The notes under the pieces: model-generated
Database searches by the model: none
Seen by the model: the letters and a program-made list of their open reading frames with translations, nothing else
Told to the model about the DNA's origin: nothing
Position numbers and translations under genes: made by a program
From: Pseudomonadota bacterium
GTDB taxonomy: Bacteria > Desulfobacterota > Desulfarculia > Desulfarculales > Desulfarculaceae
Assembly (NCBI GenBank): GCA_018896025.1
Contig: JAHIND010000008.1
Span: 434,001-498,000 of the forward strand
DNA length: 64,000 bases
Direction of reading: 5' to 3'
In this document: piece after piece, positions 56,829 to 64,000 of the stretch
Numbering within the stretch: the first letter of the stretch is position 1
Layout of the letters: each line of letters opens with the position of its first letter

Positions 56829-58016
56829 ATGGGTAGCATAAAGGACAAAGTAGCAATCATCGGCATGGGGTGCAGCCAGTTCGGCGAGCGCTGGGACACC
56901 GGCATGAGCGACCTGGCCATCGAGGCCTCCAGCGAGGCCTTCAAGGACGCGGGGGTAGGGCCCGAGGACATCGAGGCCTGCTTCTTCAGCACGGTGTACG
57001 CCCCCATGGGCGGCACCGGCTCCTCGGCCGCCGCCGACGCCCTAAAGCTCAGGGACATTCCCATAATCCGCAACGAGAACTGGTGCACCAGCGGGCACAT
57101 CGCCCTGTTCGAGGCCTGCATGGCCGTGGCCAGCGGCATGTACGACGTGGTCATGGCCCTGGGCGTGGAAAAGCTCAAGGACACCGGATACGCCGGTCTG
57201 GGCATGGGCCGGGGCATGAACCCGGTACTGGAGGCCCGGCGCACCGCGCCCGGCTCCTTCGCGCTCATCGCCAAGCGCTATTTCCAGGAATACGGGCTGA
57301 GCAACGAGGAAGGCAAGGAGCTTATCGGCCGCATCGCGGTGAAGAACCACGACAACGGCAGCCGCGCCCCCAAGGCCCACTTCCACAACAAGGTGCCTTT
57401 GGAAAAAGTGCTGGCCGCTCCGGTCATCGCCTGGCCTCTGGGTCTGTTCGACTGCTGCGGCAACAGCGACGGCGCGGCCTGCGCCATCGTCACCCGTGCG
57501 GACATGGCCAAGAACTTCCGGGACGATCCCATCTACCTGAAGGGCGTGGGCGTGGCCATGGATTCCTCCATGCCCCATCTCAGGCCCAACTTCGACTGGA
57601 TTCACTTCGGGGCCCTGATGAACTCCTCCAAGAAGGCCTACGAGATGGCCGGCATCACCAACCCCCGCGAGGAGTTGGACCTGGCCGAGGTGCACGACTG
57701 CTTCACCATCACCGAGCTGGCCATCTACGAGAACTTCGGATTCAGCAAGCCCGGCGGAGCCATAGAGGACATCCGCTCCGGATTCTTCGAGATCGGCGGT
57801 GGTTTGCCGGTGAACATCGACGGCGGGCTCAAGTGCTTCGGCCACCCCATCGGGGCCAGCGGCCTGCGCATGACCTATGAGATCTACAAGCAGTTGCAAC
57901 AAAAGGTGGACAACCCCGAGCGTCAGGTGAAGAACCCGCGCCTGGGCCTGTCCCACACCTTTGGCGGCCCGCCCCAGATCAGCGCGGTGGCCATATTGGG
58001 CAACGAAAAGGGTTAG
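56829..58016 (+). CDS. thiolase-family protein (SCPx/BbsB-like)
   Basis: 395 aa; ENWCTSGHIALFEACMAVASG, LAEVHDCFTITELAIYENFG, GGLKCFGHPIGASG. Confidence 0.9.
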   Translation: MGSIKDKVAIIGMGCSQFGERWDTGMSDLAIEASSEAFKDAGVGPEDIEACFFSTVYAPMGGTGSSAAADALKLRDIPIIRNENWCTSGHIALFEACMAVASGMYDVVMALGVEKLKDTGYAGLGMGRGMNPVLEARRTAPGSFALIAKRYFQEYGLSNEEGKELIGRIAVKNHDNGSRAPKAHFHNKVPLEKVLAAPVIAWPLGLFDCCGNSDGAACAIVTRADMAKNFRDDPIYLKGVGVAMDSSMPHLRPNFDWIHFGALMNSSKKAYEMAGITNPREELDLAEVHDCFTITELAIYENFGFSKPGGAIEDIRSGFFEIGGGLPVNIDGGLKCFGHPIGASGLRMTYEIYKQLQQKVDNPERQVKNPRLGLSHTFGGPPQISAVAILGNEKG

Positions 58017-58055
58017 GGCTTTTTAAATCGTACCTAGACCGTCGGAGGGTCTGAA

Positions 58056-58928
58056 ATGAATATCAAGAAAGTTATGGTGGTGGGCTGCGGGACCATGGGC
58101 TCGGGCATCGTGCAGGTTTGCGCCCAGTCCGGTTTGCAGGTGGTGATGACCGACGTCTCTCAGGAGATGCTGGACAAGGCCCTAAAGACCATCGCCTGGT
58201 CGGTGGGCAAGCTGGCCGACAAGGGCAAGATAGCCGACGACAAGGACACGGTGATGGCCCGTATCACCGCCAGCCAGGACTACGCCGCCGGTGCCGACGC
58301 CGACTTGGTGGTGGAGGCGGTGTTCGAAAGCATCGAGGTGAAGAGGGAGGTATTCGGCAAGCTGGAGAAGGTCGTAAGCCCCACGTGCTTGCTGGCTTCC
58401 AACACCTCGGCCATCCCCATCAGCGCCATCGGCGGTGGCCTGGAGCATCCTGAGCGGGTGCTGGGCCTGCACTTTTTCAACCCGGTGCCCATGCTGGACG
58501 CGGTGGAGGTTATCAAGGGCATCTCCACCAGCGAGGAGACCATGCAGGCCGGGGTGGATTTCATCCGCTTCTTGGGCAAGGAGCCCATCCGGGTGGACAG
58601 CGACATCGCCGGGTTCATCCTGAACCGCTGCAACATGCTGCTGAACATGGAGGCCTACCGCCTGGTGGAGCAGAAGGTCTCCACCCCCAAGGACATCGAC
58701 ACCGGCTTCCGCCTGGCCTTCGGCCGTAAGATGGGCCCCCTGGAGACCTCGGACTTGGTGGGCCTGGACGTGCAGCTCATGGCCTATACCAACGTGTATG
58801 ACGAGGAAAAGGACTCGCGCTTCTACCCGCCGTCCATCCTGCGGCGCAAGGTGGAGGCCGGGCACCTGGGCCGCAAGACCGGCAAGGGCTGGTACACCTA
58901 CGACAAGGACGGCAAGCGCATAGATTAA
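58056..58928 (+). CDS. 3-hydroxyacyl-CoA (3-hydroxybutyryl-CoA) dehydrogenase
   Basis: MNIKKVMVVGCGTMGSGIVQVCAQSGLQV; NTSAIPISAIGGGLEHPERVLGLHFFNPVPMLDAVEVI. Confidence 0.93.
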   Translation: MNIKKVMVVGCGTMGSGIVQVCAQSGLQVVMTDVSQEMLDKALKTIAWSVGKLADKGKIADDKDTVMARITASQDYAAGADADLVVEAVFESIEVKREVFGKLEKVVSPTCLLASNTSAIPISAIGGGLEHPERVLGLHFFNPVPMLDAVEVIKGISTSEETMQAGVDFIRFLGKEPIRVDSDIAGFILNRCNMLLNMEAYRLVEQKVSTPKDIDTGFRLAFGRKMGPLETSDLVGLDVQLMAYTNVYDEEKDSRFYPPSILRRKVEAGHLGRKTGKGWYTYDKDGKRID

Positions 58929-58975
58929 AGCAGACTCCCGCTGCTTTTGGCTTTTGCCGCTCTTGTCAGCGTATG

Positions 58976-59018
58976 AACCCTTGAGGCCTATCGGGTCCAC
59001 CCTTGGGCCTCAAGGGTT
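58976..59018 (+). terminator. hairpin, possible terminator
   Basis: AACCCTTGAGGCC / GGCCTCAAGGGTT perfect 13-bp stem, followed by TGTT only. Confidence 0.5.
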
Positions 59019-59077
59019 TGTTACGCACGGGACAGGGCAGATCTGTCGGAGTTTTTAAAAACAAAAAGGTTGGAAAC

Positions 59078-60226
59078 ATGAATTTCGCACTTACCGAAGA
59101 ACAACAGATGGTCAAGGAGACCGCGGCCCGCATCGCCGACGAGGACCTGAAGCCCAAAGCGGCGCATTTCGACGAGAACCACGAGCACCCGGCCGAGGCC
59201 TGCGCCACTTTGGGCGAGCTGGGGTTCATGGGCATCGCGGTGCCCGAGGAGTACGGCGGCGCGGGCATGGATTACGTTTCCTATGTGCTGGCCCTGAGCG
59301 AAATATCCAGGGGCGACGCTAGCGTGGGCGTGATCATGAGCGTGAACAATTCGCTGTACTGCTTCCCGGTGATGACCTTTGGCACCGAGGAGCAGAAAAA
59401 GGCTTTTCTCACCCCGGTGGCCAGCGGAGCCAAGATCGGCTGCTACGGGCTTACCGAGGCCGGGGCGGGCAGCGACCCCGCGTCCCTGCGCACCACCGCG
59501 GTTTTGGATGGCAACCAGTGGGTGCTAAACGGCGAGAAGAAGTTCATCACCAACGGCAACGTGGCCTCCTACGCGGTGATCGCGGCGGTGACCGACAAGG
59601 CCGCCGGGGCCAAGGGCATCAGCTCCTTCATCGTGGATTTGGAAAACACCCCCGGCTTTTCCGTGGGGCGGGTGGAAGACAAGATGGGTATCTGCGCCTC
59701 GGGCACCTCGGAGTTGGTGTTTGAAGACGCGCGCATTCCCAAGGACAACATTCTGGGTGAGCCGGGCGCGGGCCTACGCCAGATGCTCACCACCCTGGAC
59801 AGCGGGCGCATCGGCATCGGCTCTCAGGCCCTGGGTATAGGCAAGGCGGTGCTGGAGGAGGCCGTGCAGTACGCCGGGTAGCGCGAGCAGTTCGGTAGGC
59901 CCATCTCCGCTTTCCAGGCCATCCAGTGGAAGCTGGCCGACATGGCCACGGCCCTGGAGGCGGCGGAGCTGCTGTTGCTCAAGGCGGCTTGGATGGAAGA
60001 CCAGCACTCACACTTTGAAAAAAACTCGGCCATGGCCAAGATGTTCGCCAGCGACGCGGCCATGAACGCGGCCATCGAGGGCGTGCAGATCCTGGGCGGC
60101 TACGGGTATTGCAAGGAATACCCCATGGAGCGCCACATGCGCGACGCCAAGATCACCCAGATTTACGAAGGCACCAACGAGATCATGCGCCTGGTCATCG
60201 CCCGCAACCTTTTGAAAAAGCGCTAA
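59078..60226 (+). pseudogene. acyl-CoA dehydrogenase interrupted by one in-frame amber codon (TAG at 59879-59881)
   Basis: MNFALTEEQQMVKETAARIADEDLKPKAAHF...[45 protein letters not shown]...[22 protein letters not shown]; same frame on both sides. Confidence 0.85.
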
Positions 60227-60234
60227 ACAAAAAA

Positions 60235-60279
60235 GCGGCCGTCCCCTTGGTATTGCCGGGAGACGGCCGCGAGCTTTTT
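60235..60279. terminator. bidirectional intrinsic terminator between convergent genes
   Basis: GCGGCCGTC / GACGGCCGC 9-bp stem flanked by A-tract on the left and GAGCTTTTT on the right. Confidence 0.8.
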
Positions 60280-60338
60280 GATGTCGGTCGCCGGTTTTCG
60301 CGGCGTTTCGTTTCTATGAAAGCTTCTCTGCCTGGCGC

Positions 60339-60647
60339 CTATTCCTTTTCGTCCACGAACTTCTTGTAGAGAATCGCCTTGGGGCCTTTCACAAATGGCG
60401 TGAACTGTTTCCATCCGCGGATGGCGGCCAGCTCAGGCGATTGCAGGGTTTTCTCGTCGTCGATGTCGTAGATGGCGATGTACTTGGGCGACCCCTCAGG
60501 CGACTTGTAGCGGCGCGCCCGGTGGAAGCCTGGGCAGGCGAGAACCTGGGGCACATGAACCCCGTTGTACCATTTGTTCCACTCTTCCTCCTGGGCGGGA
60601 TCGATATCCACACTCACTTGCCAGATGTAGTCCCCATTGGCGCCCAT
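60339..60647 (-). CDS. small ferredoxin-fold (dimeric alpha-beta barrel/EthD-like) protein
   Basis: 102 aa; VDIDPAQEEEWNKWYNGVHVPQVLACPGFHRARRYKSPEGSPKYIAIYDIDDEKTLQSPEL. Confidence 0.7.
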   Translation of the reverse strand: MGANGDYIWQVSVDIDPAQEEEWNKWYNGVHVPQVLACPGFHRARRYKSPEGSPKYIAIYDIDDEKTLQSPELAAIRGWKQFTPFVKGPKAILYKKFVDEKE

Positions 60648-60756
60648 TTAGTCCTCCTTTTCAGTCGTAACGTTCATTCTGCCGGTTCCATGAGCTTGAG
60701 CATCAATCTGCGGCAGCGGATCGGGGTCCCGGTTGTGCCGGAACGTGAGCAGTAAA

Positions 60757-60773
60757 ATCACGCATTACGTTAT
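60757..60773. promoter_or_regulatory. candidate operator upstream of alcohol dehydrogenase B
   Basis: ATCACGCATTACGTTAT, 13/17 match; same offset (46 bp) to a TTGACC-18-TATAAA promoter as at 28677. Confidence 0.65.
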
Positions 60774-60810
60774 ACAGGTAACATTTTTTACGAAAATGGC
60801 CAAATAACGC

Positions 60811-60840
60811 TTGACCTCGCAAATCTAAATTAATTATAAA
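60811..60840 (+). promoter_or_regulatory. putative sigma70-type promoter
   Basis: TTGACC-18 nt-TATAAA, preceded by CAAATAACGC as at 28721. Confidence 0.6.
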
Positions 60841-60917
60841 TATAATCAAAAGAAAATCACTAAAAAGCGGCGGTTCTGAAGAAAAAACGCAGCCCACCGA
60901 AGAGGGGAAACCGTGTC

Positions 60918-62021
60918 ATGAAAACCAAAGCTGCGGTTTTATACGAATATAAACAGCCTCTTATCATAGAGGAATTGGACCTCGACGGCCCGAAACAGGG
61001 CGAAGTCCTGGTCGAGATCAAAGCGGCGGGGCTTTGCCATACCGACCTGTCGATCATGCACGGGGTGTACACGGTTCCGCCCACGCCTTGCGTCATCGGA
61101 CATGAAGGCGCGGGCATCGTGCGCGAGGTCGGCCCGGGGGTTGAAAAGTTCAAGGTCGGCGATCATGTGGTCGGAATCTGGGTACCCAGCTGCGGACAGT
61201 GCTACTACTGCCAGCGTAACCAGCCTTATCTCTGCGTCCAGCGGGACCTTACCCGCGCGGGCACCATGCTCGACGGCACCACGCGCCTGACCAAGGGCGG
61301 CAAGGCCATCTACAACATGACCGGCCTGGGCACCTTCAAGCAGTTCACCGTGGTTGCCCAGCAATCCCTTTTGCGCATCGACGAGAGCATTCCCTTCGAG
61401 GTCGCGGCCTTGACCGGGTGCGGGGTGATCACCGGCGTGGGCGCGGTGCTGAACACCGCCGATGTGGAGCCGGGCAGCAGCGTGGCCGTATTGGGCATCG
61501 GCGGCGTGGGGGTCAACGTGATCCAGGGCGCGGTTTTGGCCGCGGCCACCAAGATCATCGCCATCGACCTGCTGGACAACAAGCTGGAACAGGCGGTCAA
61601 GATGGGCGCCACCCACACCATCAACGCTTCCAGGGAAAACGCCCAGGAAAAAGTGATGGAGATCACCGGGGGCATCGGCGTGGATTACGCCTTTGACGTG
61701 GTGGGGGGCAGCAAGGGATCGGAGATCGCCTTGAGCCTGATTCGCAGGGGCGGCAGTTCGGTGATCATCGCGGTGCCCAGCATCGAACAAAAGGCCGTGG
61801 TCCCGCTCACCGAATTCGTGATCACCGAGAAAAAACTGATGGGCTGCTACTACGGCTCGTCCAACCTCAATAGCGACATGCAGACACTATTGGACCTGTA
61901 CAAAATGGGCCGGCTGAAGGTGGAAGAGCTCATCAGCGACCGCTACTCCCTGGATGACATCAACCAAGGGTTCGACGACCTTATCGCGGGGAAAAACCTG
62001 CGCGGCGTCGTGATTATGTGA
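60918..62021 (+). CDS. zinc-dependent alcohol dehydrogenase (MDR family), paralogue B
   Basis: 367 aa; GLCHTDLSIMHG, GHEGAGIVREVGPGVEKF, CGQCYYCQRNQPYLC; very similar to 33694 gene. Confidence 0.92.
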   Translation: MKTKAAVLYEYKQPLIIEELDLDGPKQGEVLVEIKAAGLCHTDLSIMHGVYTVPPTPCVIGHEGAGIVREVGPGVEKFKVGDHVVGIWVPSCGQCYYCQRNQPYLCVQRDLTRAGTMLDGTTRLTKGGKAIYNMTGLGTFKQFTVVAQQSLLRIDESIPFEVAALTGCGVITGVGAVLNTADVEPGSSVAVLGIGGVGVNVIQGAVLAAATKIIAIDLLDNKLEQAVKMGATHTINASRENAQEKVMEITGGIGVDYAFDVVGGSKGSEIALSLIRRGGSSVIIAVPSIEQKAVVPLTEFVITEKKLMGCYYGSSNLNSDMQTLLDLYKMGRLKVEELISDRYSLDDINQGFDDLIAGKNLRGVVIM

Positions 62022-62128
62022 GCGCCGCGCTTTAGATAATTGGCCGTGCCTGCCGTATTGCAAATATGGCTGCCAAAACTAAAACCATGGGGAATTGTTT
62101 CGGACAACTATTGATAATGGAGGGCTTG

Positions 62129-63160
62129 ATGAAAAAGTCATTGATCGCGATTTTGCTGACCCTGTTCGCGGTGTCGGCGCTGATGGCCACGCCTTGCGCG
62201 GCCGGTGATGTGATCAAATGGAAAATGCAAAGCGCATATCCTTCCGGAGATGCCACCTATGATGTGCATTCCGTCCGAGCCGCCAAGCTGATCGAGGAAG
62301 CTTCCGGCGGCAAGATCAAGGTGGAGCTGTTTCCTCCGGGCGCGCTGTGCAGCGTGAAGGAAATGGCCAACGCGGTGGGCGCGGGCATGATCGAAATGGC
62401 CGCGATCTACGGCCCCCGCTACGCTGGCCGCGTGCCTGTGGCGGACGTCGAGGGCGGCTTGCCCTTCACCTGGACCAGCATGGACCAGGTGGCCGAGCTG
62501 TTCTGGGATCCCAAGTACAACATGATCGACACCATCCGCAAGGCCTGGGCCAGCAAGGGCGTCTTCTATCTGGTACCCAACGCCTGCGGCAGCTATCCCT
62601 TCCTCACCAACTATCCCGTCCATAAAATCTCTGATTTCAAGGGACACAAGATTCGCGGCATGGGCGCTTCCGGCGAATGGCTGGCCAAGGCCGGCGCCTC
62701 GCCCACCCCGCTGCCCGGCGGCGAGATCTACATGGCCCTGAAGCTGGGCACCATCGACGGCACTCCCTTCCCGCCCATGATCCTGGAGACCCTCAAGCTC
62801 AAGGAAGTCGTGAAGTACATCACCTTCCCGGGCCTGGTGGCCCCTCCCCAGACCTGCATCGTCATCAACATGGACGCCTGGAAGTCCCTGCCTGAAGACG
62901 TGCGCAAGAAGCTGACCGATCCCAAGACCCAGATCGAGTTCTACCGCGCCAACGGCGAGGCCTACAAAGCCCGTGACGACGAGGCCCTGGCCGCCGCCTA
63001 TTCTTACGGCATCAAGTCTTTCACCATGTCCGACGATCAGCTGCGCATAGGCCGCAAGCTGGCCAAGAGCGTGTGGGACAAGGTCGCCAAGAAGGACAAG
63101 TACTCCAAGGAGGCGGTAGAAACTTTGGTTAAGTTCATGACCGCTAAGGGCATGCTCTAG
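62129..63160 (+). CDS. dctP: TRAP transporter substrate-binding protein (DctP family)
   Basis: MKKSLIAILLTLFAVSALMATPCAAGDVIKWKMQSAYPSGDATYDVHSVRAAKLIEEASGGKIKVELFPPGALCSVKEM. Confidence 0.92.
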   Translation: MKKSLIAILLTLFAVSALMATPCAAGDVIKWKMQSAYPSGDATYDVHSVRAAKLIEEASGGKIKVELFPPGALCSVKEMANAVGAGMIEMAAIYGPRYAGRVPVADVEGGLPFTWTSMDQVAELFWDPKYNMIDTIRKAWASKGVFYLVPNACGSYPFLTNYPVHKISDFKGHKIRGMGASGEWLAKAGASPTPLPGGEIYMALKLGTIDGTPFPPMILETLKLKEVVKYITFPGLVAPPQTCIVINMDAWKSLPEDVRKKLTDPKTQIEFYRANGEAYKARDDEALAAAYSYGIKSFTMSDDQLRIGRKLAKSVWDKVAKKDKYSKEAVETLVKFMTAKGML

Positions 63161-63178
63161 GAATTAGCTGCTTAAATG

Positions 63179-63211
63179 TAACTGGGTGGCTCCACTGGGG
63201 CCGCCCAGTTA
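63179..63211 (+). promoter_or_regulatory. strong hairpin between dctP and dctQ
   Basis: TAACTGGGTGGC / GCCGCCCAGTTA 12-bp stem including one G-U pair, 19 nt after dctP stop. Confidence 0.75.
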
Positions 63212-63363
63212 ATAAAATTAGCGGAATTTTAGTTAAGAATTAGTGAAATATTATTCGCCTATTTTGACGTTAAATTAAGGCTGCCATTAGCGGAATTATA
63301 AGCTTGGGATAGCAGCGAGATCAGGATCGTGGGCAAACCTAAATCCAAGGCATGGTGGGCTAG

Positions 63364-63858
63364 ATGGACACATTCATAAAGCTTGTAGACAACATCAATG
63401 AGTATGTCGGGAGGGTGACCTCGTTTATCATACCCATAATCATGCTCATAGTGTCCCTGGAAGTGGTGATGAGATACGTATTCGACTCACCCACCATTTG
63501 GGCCTGGGACATCAATATTCAGTTGTTCGCCTTGGTGGTCTTTTTGGGTGGGGGCTATACCGCACTCAAAAAAGGTCACGTCAATATCGACATATTGTAC
63601 GGAAGATTGTCCTCCAAAAAGCAGGCGCTGCTGGACGTAGTCACCGCCCCCATATTCTTTTTGTTCATGGTTATTTTGCTTTGGAAGTTGGGGGGGATGG
63701 CGCTGCAATCCGTGGAGGAGCAAGAGGTGATGTCCACCATTTTGGCTCCTCCGATATACCCGCTGAAAATTCTGGTGACCATCGGAGTATTGCTGTTTTT
63801 GTTGCAAGGTGTCGCCAGCCTGCTGCAAAGCATCAAGGTTTTGGCCGGCAAGGACTGA
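63364..63858 (+). CDS. dctQ: TRAP transporter small permease (DctQ family)
   Basis: 164 aa, four hydrophobic segments; SLEVVMRYVFDSPTIWAWDINIQLFALVVFLGGGYTALKKGHVNIDILY. Confidence 0.9.
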   Translation: MDTFIKLVDNINEYVGRVTSFIIPIIMLIVSLEVVMRYVFDSPTIWAWDINIQLFALVVFLGGGYTALKKGHVNIDILYGRLSSKKQALLDVVTAPIFFLFMVILLWKLGGMALQSVEEQEVMSTILAPPIYPLKILVTIGVLLFLLQGVASLLQSIKVLAGKD

Positions 63859-63938
63859 CCGGCCGTTTCAGCGAATAGGGGGCATTCAACCATGTGGCAG
63901 CTCAGCGGGCGATTTGCCTGAAAAGGGATGAGTGAATT

Positions 63939-64000
63939 GTGAGCATTGAATTAATTACAGTATTGATGATCGTCACATTATTGCTTGTGCTTGTCCTCGG
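63939..64000 (+). CDS. dctM: TRAP transporter large permease (DctM family), 5' end only
   Basis: GTG start, MSIELITVLMIVTLLLVLVL hydrophobic start directly after dctQ; truncated by window end. Confidence 0.65.
   Translation, partial: MSIELITVLMIVTLLLVLVL

Noticed and set aside
59942-60226. Independent 94-aa CDS
   Set aside because: It is the in-frame C-terminal part of the amber-interrupted acyl-CoA dehydrogenase rather than a separate gene.
62041-62064. Possible sigma54 promoter (TGCCTGCCGTATTGCA) upstream of dctP
   Set aside because: The invariant GG at -24 is absent and no sigma54 activator gene is nearby.
1-64000. CRISPR arrays, prophage genes, transposases, rRNA/tRNA genes
   Set aside because: No regularly spaced repeats and no matching proteins or RNA signatures were seen; the only mobile-like sequence is the MITE-like element at 43631-43890.

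Overview
High-GC bacterial window, probably from an anaerobic catabolic member of the Desulfobacterota (inference from gene content only). It is a dense acyl-CoA, carboxylate and possibly aromatic catabolism island with about 57 supportable CDSs. These include an ADP-forming acyl-CoA synthetase, EtfAB, five acyl-CoA dehydrogenases (one interrupted by an in-frame amber codon), four stand-alone enoyl-CoA hydratases/FadJ-type enzymes, thiolases and 3-hydroxyacyl-CoA dehydrogenases. Transport is covered by two complete Liv-type ABC transporters, a TAXI/fused-QM TRAP system and a DctPQM TRAP system. Regulators are TetR, MerR, IclR and three near-identical GntR/FCD paralogues. There is also a split cobalamin mutase with a carboxyltransferase. 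Most notable for follow-up: (1) a repeated AACGCAnTGCGTT palindrome at promoters across the window, including two near-duplicate promoters with identical operator spacing, probably read by the GntR paralogues; (2) a module of two divergent LplA-like proteins flanking an IscU-like scaffold and a cupin; (3) a catalytically dead HMG-CoA-synthase-like/DUF35 fusion next to an SCPx/BbsB-type thiolase and an atypical split mutase; (4) an ACAD10/11-like dehydrogenase paired with an APH-type kinase and a DUF362 protein; (5) strong hairpins 12-21 nt after the stop codon of all four solute-binding-protein genes; (6) a 260-bp MITE-like element whose terminal repeat supplies a gene's stop codon. No rRNA, tRNA, CRISPR array or transposase was recognised. 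No searches were run; family calls are from motif recognition.
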